DNA of 64,000 nt, from NCBI GenBank assembly GCA_905221615.1, contig CAJNDT010004680.1:62001-126000 (forward strand). Reading direction: 5' to 3'. Source of the stretch: Symbiodinium sp. CCMP2592 (lineage: Eukaryota > Sar > Dinophyceae > Suessiales > Symbiodiniaceae). The notes under the pieces were generated by a model. That model was not told the DNA's origin. It ran no database searches and saw only the letters and a list, made by a program, of their open reading frames with translations. The translations under genes and the position numbers were made by a program. Below, in pieces: positions 26,417-33,373 of the stretch; position 1 is the first letter of the stretch; every line of letters starts with the position of its first letter.

Positions 26417-29400
26417 GTATATGGAGTTTCCACATTATGGTAACTTAGATTGATTTCTTTAGCAGAAACCGCGATGTAGATTCCAATTGCCAAATCTTTC
26501 CTTCCAGAACCGCGGGTGCTTTTTCAAGAAACTGCTGACTACTAGGACCAGGCGCATGTGTGTCCTAGACATGAAACGGACAGGTTCACCACCCTAAACC
26601 CTAAACCCTAAACCCTAAACCCTAAACCCTAAACCCTAAACCCTAAACCCTAAACCCTAAACCATGGTTCACCGAACAAAAAACAGGAACTCGGAAAGTG
26701 AACCTAAAGGCCCTCCGTACTTGGAGGTTCATTCTAAGTTACAAGTGGGGTTATATAAGTCCCCCGAATATGGGGTATAAGTATATAGTTACCCTACTTA
26801 TTTCCCTACTTATAACTACCCATGAACCTCCAATCCAAGCTCAAGCCCTAAACTAAACCCCAAATACCCTAAAACCAGCGAAGCCCTTCAGCCTAAACCG
26901 ACTCCGACCCCCTGAAGTCCTAAAGCCCAAGCACCTAAACCTCTTAGAACCCTAAACCCCTAAACGCCTAAACCCTTAAACTCTTAAACCCCTTAACCCC
27001 AAACTCTATACGCCCTATAAACCCTAAACCCTTAAACCCCTAACCCCTAAACCCCCAAAGCACAAGCACCTAAGTCCCATAACCCTAAACCCTTAAACCC
27101 CTAACCCCTAAACCCCCAAAGCACAAGCACCTAATTGGCCTAAGTCCCTTAACCCTAAACCCCTAAACCCCAAAACCCCCTAAACCCCCAAAGCACAAGC
27201 ACCTACTTGGCCTAAGTCCCTTAACCCTAAACCCCTAAACCCCAAAACCCCCTAAAACCCCCTAAACCCCAAAACCCCCAAAGCACAAGCTGCCCAGCTG
27301 GCCTTCATGACGGCAGCAGCCCAGATCGTACTCGTGAGCTCCTTATCAGTTCGAGCTACCCTTCTCTGTACCTACAGATCCGTTAAAGGGGTCTATAAGG
27401 GATCTATAGTATGGTTCTGGGTTTAGGGTTAGATATAGTTCAACAATTCAAGGGTCGGAAGTAGCAATAGCATCCCTTGAACAAATCTCCGTCGAATTAT
27501 ACTACAGTTCCCCTTAGTAGTTTCATGCCCCTACACAAAGCCCGGTAAAGACCTACGGAGCTGTCTTCAACAACCCTACTCTAGCTATTAAAGGCCGCCG
27601 TCGTACATCGTGACATCGTCGTGGAATCTTCGAGCTTACACTGTACAGGTCGTGCACCATCAAGCACGTGGATCACTCGGGCTGCGGCTTATTGGAACGC
27701 TCTTCGGACTTGTTTTTGTGAAATCTGTCGGAAAGGCCACCCCAAGCCAATTGCGAATCGGCACAGTATCTATAGGCTCTATGGTAGCTCCTTTTTGGGG
27801 CTCATATTTAGGATCCTAGAAGGTAATTAAATCCCAAAACGGAACTACTATGGAGCCTATGGGTAGCTAGAACTTAAGAGGAGCAACCGGCGAGGACGCA
27901 AAATTTATTGATATTCAAGGGTCCGCGTCTTTGCATTCAAGCATATAGTGGGCCTATTCCAAAGGGTCCTAGGTACTGGTATGGGGGGGGGTACTTCCCC
28001 AAATCAAAATAGTAATTACGTTTGTAGAAACCCTACATTCTACTACTTAGGTAAGTAGGGCCCTTTGGGCTTGTCTGTCTGGTTCTGGATCCCTGTAATA
28101 GTCCCCAAGAACATCCCCACGAATAGTCCCAATAACCCATTCCCCCATTCCCTACTAAGAACCAGACAGTAGACCTTAATTGAAACCCTAAACCCTTTAT
28201 AAGGACCCTTTGGTACATAAGAACCAGACAGTAGACCTTAAGTGAAACCCTAAAACCGTTAAGGACCCTTTGGTATATTTGTGGTAAAGGTCCCGCGCGG
28301 TGAAGTCCGTGGACTTCTGGGCAATCCCTTTGACGATGGCGGGAACCATGTTGAGCACAACAGAGCTCTCCTACCACCAGGCGGAAGGGAAGCTCCACAG
28401 AGAGCCCAATACCCCTTAATTAAGGAATATATCTTACATCATTAGGGGCTTCATATTGTGATTAAGCTATATTCCTGAATTGAGAGGTATGGGGCTCTAT
28501 GGGCTGGTGTATACTTGGAGGTTCCTGGGTAGTTATAAGTTATGAGTGGGGTTATAAGTAGGGTAACTATACTTATCACCCATATTGGGGGACTTATAAG
28601 CCCACTTCTAACTACCCATGAACCACCAAGTAGTCCTCCTTTGGAGAATGTTCAAACCGCTCGTTGAAGCTTGCTTGAGATTTGCTGTGCAAAAAGCTTG
28701 CCTACAGATGCCGGCTACGCCACGACTTGGTAACCCTAAACTCTAAACCCTGCTGCAAAAGAGCCTCTGACCCGAACGCACGACACCTTCAACCGACTGT
28801 AACTCCCGAAAGACTGGCACGCCTGAAGTCGAAACACGATGCCCCCGAAAACTCAGGAGCCCTAAAACAGAGGAAAAAACATGGCATCCTTATTCCCCCA
28901 AAGCCCATTCTATACTCACTGAAGCTCCTATCAAAAACCGAAAACTCGTACACAACATTCTGAAACACAACTAGTATTCTAACTATTCATGACCACCCTG
29001 CAGTAGGCTCTATTTTAACCGTATCAACTGCGCTATTGTTGACAACCAAGCCCGGGCAGCGGCGGACCCTTTGAGTGCAGGTTTGGTACCCGAGTTCCGG
29101 ACCTATCAAACCCAGAAACCTCAATGCTGAAACCCGGTGAAAATTCTTGTAGGGCCTCAGAATTCCAGTATCACGGGGATTCTGAGCATACACACAGTTG
29201 CCGAGTTCATAAGCGCCAAAAAATCTAAAACATCAGTTCTAATTATAGAGGATTGCTTTCACTCAAAGAAGTGAAAAGTGCAGTCATGCAGCTACTCGAT
29301 CAATCAGGCCGTTGGATCTGTCTGGGCCCCGGGGAATCGAAAACCTGGCTCCTCTTGCAGATTGGCCGCGGCCCAGAGGCAGTTGGACAAATGCTGAGGA

Positions 29401-32400
29401 GCCATACCTTCGGCTGGCACATGCTTTTTTGCACGCTCCTTCAGGTTCTTGTTCTGAAGGCCGGTTTTCGTCTGCATGGGCGGTCTACGGCCTGGAGTCT
29501 TTGGGTTAAGTTCTCTGACACTCACACTCGGACAAGCCTGGCAAGGTCTCTGACGGCGGCAAAGGCAAAGGAGGTTTGTGTGTGCTATCGAGAGTGAAGC
29601 ACCTCACCCCGGTCCTTTAGGTGAAGTTTGGCATCCGAACACGACTCTCTGTAAGCAAAGGCTTCCAGCAAAGACCAAGCGATATAGAAGCCTGCTTAAA
29701 TAGTATCGGGTTCTGGGGTCTAGCGCAGTAGAGTCAGATGCGGAATCAAAGCGAGTACCATTTAAACAGCCCAGTCTATAAACCCCAAAACCCTCAACCC
29801 TTTGTGTTCAGAATCAGGGCTCGGGGTATGTTTCATGAGGATGATAACCTGAACCCCAACACTCCACATGTACAAAAGCCGAAACCTTCGTTGCTCAGTT
29901 CACAACTCCCCAAAAGTCCCTAAACCCTAAAGCCGAAACCACTTCCCTCCCCGCCAAAGGTCGGTCCACGACGAACGGAACCCGCTCCACCATCGAGGGA
30001 ACTGCGCTTAGCACCTCTTCAGAGCCGTTTCGGGAGCTTCTGGTTCAGCTTACGGGCCTTAACAATGAGAATACAGCTTTGGGGTATGCTCTACGATAAT
30101 TATAAAAAGGAAGTCCCAAACTAGCATTGGTAACTATTTTGGCTCGTAAGCCGCAATATTAAGGCTTTAGGAGTTGAAGGGTGCTTTGCGGGGTTGACTT
30201 ATGGGAGAAATTGCTTCAGAGACCTTCTTGCATCCTCTGCTGGGAAGTAAATGCTTCATGGACCTACTTTCCGATGACCTCGGAAAGAATGCCTGAATCT
30301 CCTAATATGCGGTGTCTGACCTACTTATAGTCATCGTCCCAGTATAATGCAGATAACGCGGAACCAGGCGGCACATCCTGAGATCCGAAAGCCGGAGGCC
30401 GGCCCATAAACCCACGTGGAGTTGCCAATTCCAACCCCTTAACTAGATGCTTTAAACCACTAAAATTGGAGTTTCGGTGTGTATTCTAGCAGAAGCTCAA
30501 GGAATCCTGAGGAATGCGTTGGACCATGCCTGAAATTAGACAGGGCCAAACTTTCTGATTCGATTTGCATTCCTTGATTAAGTAAGTCGTATTGTGCTCT
30601 CGGGACAAGGCCCCAACGAACCTGCAGACAAACCAAGGCCGATGAATCCCAAACAATAGCCCGCAGACGATACTATAGCCTCCGTAACCATAGGAAAAAC
30701 TCTAAGGGCAGGAGATATTGTTACCGATGTTTGAAGCCTCGATGCTGTGCCCCTGGAAGGTTTAGGCGTTGTGCAGGATGTCAGGTGGTGTTGAGTGGGA
30801 TGTTCGCAGGGCTTATAAAGAGTTTCAACAAGGTTCTACGGCAACTCATGTACAGTAGAAGCCAGAAAGTTGGAACATTGTTATCCTCATTCCCTTAAGG
30901 TAAAGTAGAGGAAATCCCAGCACTAATCGTCCTAAGTCCATGTTCCAACTTTCTGGGGTTCACTATAACCCTAAACCCTAAACCCTAAACCGTTGCAGAA
31001 GTCTAAGGCCCCAAGAGGAGTGAGGGGATTCGGTTCCTAATCCTACACTGTGCTTAGAGACTGTTTGGAGGGTCTACCCATAGGCCCCAAAGTAGTTCCT
31101 TTTTCAGAATACCTAATAGGATTCTATATATGAACCCCCAAAAGGAACTACTTTGGGGCCTTAGGGTAACCCCACAAACACAAAAAAAACATAACTACCT
31201 CCCGATGTCCACAAACATTTCAAAGCAGCCCACCTCGGGCAATTCCTCTCTCAACTTGACAGCTGCCCAGAGGCAGTTGGACAAATCCTGGGTCGACTAT
31301 AAGGACGGCAGGAAACATGATTTTTTGGCTCCGCTTTAAAAAATACAAAGACAAGGATGACAAACAACATGAAGAATGTCCAAAATTGACCAAGCGTCCT
31401 GGGGAATCATGCCTCTTGATCTCTCCTGCAGCTCACGTTTAGGAGGCCTTGTGGCCCTTTAACGTCGATATCCTGTTCTGCCGAAGTCAGTTCATGGCAT
31501 GAACACGCATGAACAGTAGGCGCATCATGATTACGTACCTTCTTCAGAAACGTGGAAGAGGAGCGGTCCGGTTTGGAGTTGTCGCGTGGAGAATTGCGGG
31601 TGCCGAGCTCGGGTGGAGGAAATGAATGCCGTAAAACACCAACTGTCTTCGAACGAAGATGCAGGCATCTTCGTGTGTACGGAAGTATCAGGTGACGGTT
31701 TGAGCTCTTGTGGGGTTGAGAAGCTGGAGCGAAAAATTGGGTTCGAGATGCTGCCAAGCACAATCATGCACTTGACGGTCACACACACAGAACAGCTGCA
31801 GAAAGCTGCCCGCAGCCAGGCCCCAACCCCCGAACCCTTGAAAGTAGCAACATAGGGCCTGTGAAGCCCGAATGAGTGCCCGCCATCTCTAAGCCCATAT
31901 AGGATCAGGACCGTAGTGCTAAGAATGTGGCTTGGGGGTCTAGCAAAGTCTCACTAAACGGAACCTACCGGCCTTGACAGACATCCTTATCTGCGATTCG
32001 GTGATTGTCTTCGTAGAGCTTGGAAAGTTCTAGCATTCTCTGCTAGGACCTCATGTCTGATTCTAACCTTTCATTTACGAAGAGGATGGACGAACTTTTA
32101 CTAACCAGTGGTTTTGTGGGCTCCATGGCTCTTTAGCTCCTTATTTAATAGGGACTATCATCATCCCTGGCTCCTTAGCTCCTCCAATATCAATGGTTAG
32201 TCTATGCAAACAGCTGACGTTCTCAGCCCGACTTCAACGGAATATCACCTCGAAGGTCTACGGTCTACCTTAGAAGCTGCCCCAACCCTGCAATAGTGAT
32301 CATAAGGATTATATAGGATTATATTAGGGCCCTATTATATTCCTATTATACCACTATTACAGGGTGGGGCCCATACTCAGGTAAGTTGTAGTTAGACCCT

Positions 32401-33288
32401 GAGCTCCTATGTAGACCCCAAGACTTACATACCTGACCCCCTTTTTTCAGACAGGTCTCCTCGCACCGGAAACCGAAACCCTCAAACCCGAAACTTCATG
32501 AAATGGACTTATACACGGAATCTTTTCCGCGGACCCAAGTTAGGGGCATACTGAGCATAGTCTAGCTTCGAAGCCTACAACCCCTACAGTTCGCCAAGCA
32601 ACCGCGATGCGCTGCACAAGGCTGGGAACAGCTCCGAGCACTTCCGGCGCCGCAGCGGCAAGATGAGCCGACGCCCAAAAAGAGTTGGAAAGCTCTTGCA
32701 GGTTAAAGTCCATCACCTTGCCAAGGTTATTACGAGAAGGCCATCGAGGGTCCTGCTATGTAATACTTGATGTGTTAGGGTTTATGGTTTAGGGTTCAGA
32801 CTTTTAGGATCTACTTCCTATGCTTACTTGGGTGAACGGACTTTCTGAAGGAAACCAGCTTTGCTCCCCCCACCTTGCTTGGTATCTGCTCTGCAATCGC
32901 AGGAACGGCTCCGGCCGCCTCGGGCACGACTCCTCAGGGACTGAATACCCAGAGACTCCAATATCCCTTAATCAAGGAATAGACCTGAAATTAGAGGAGG
33001 ATCGGACCTAATATGATTTAAGGTATATCCCTGAATTCAGGGATATACCTTAAATTCGCCTCGGCCCTGGTGGAAGCGGTCAGAGGTTCCTATTCGGATT
33101 CCTTCTATTCCCCACCTCTTAATCCCCTCCCCAGTGACCCCACCCCCAAAATTCGCGCCACGCGCCCCCCCCCCCCGCTTAAAAATGGAAACGTGTCGAT
33201 TAGCCCCAAGGTCCGGTGGTGAATTCTCTCCTCCACTAGATTTTGGCTGTCTGTAGGCAGTCCCACCCAATTTCCTCCTTTTCGCCCC

Positions 33289-33373
<85 letters not shown>

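Noticed and set aside
26935..27295. Possible CRISPR-like array
   Set aside because: The spacing is a telomere-derived minisatellite with drifting units, not constant repeats with unique spacers, and the genome is eukaryotic.
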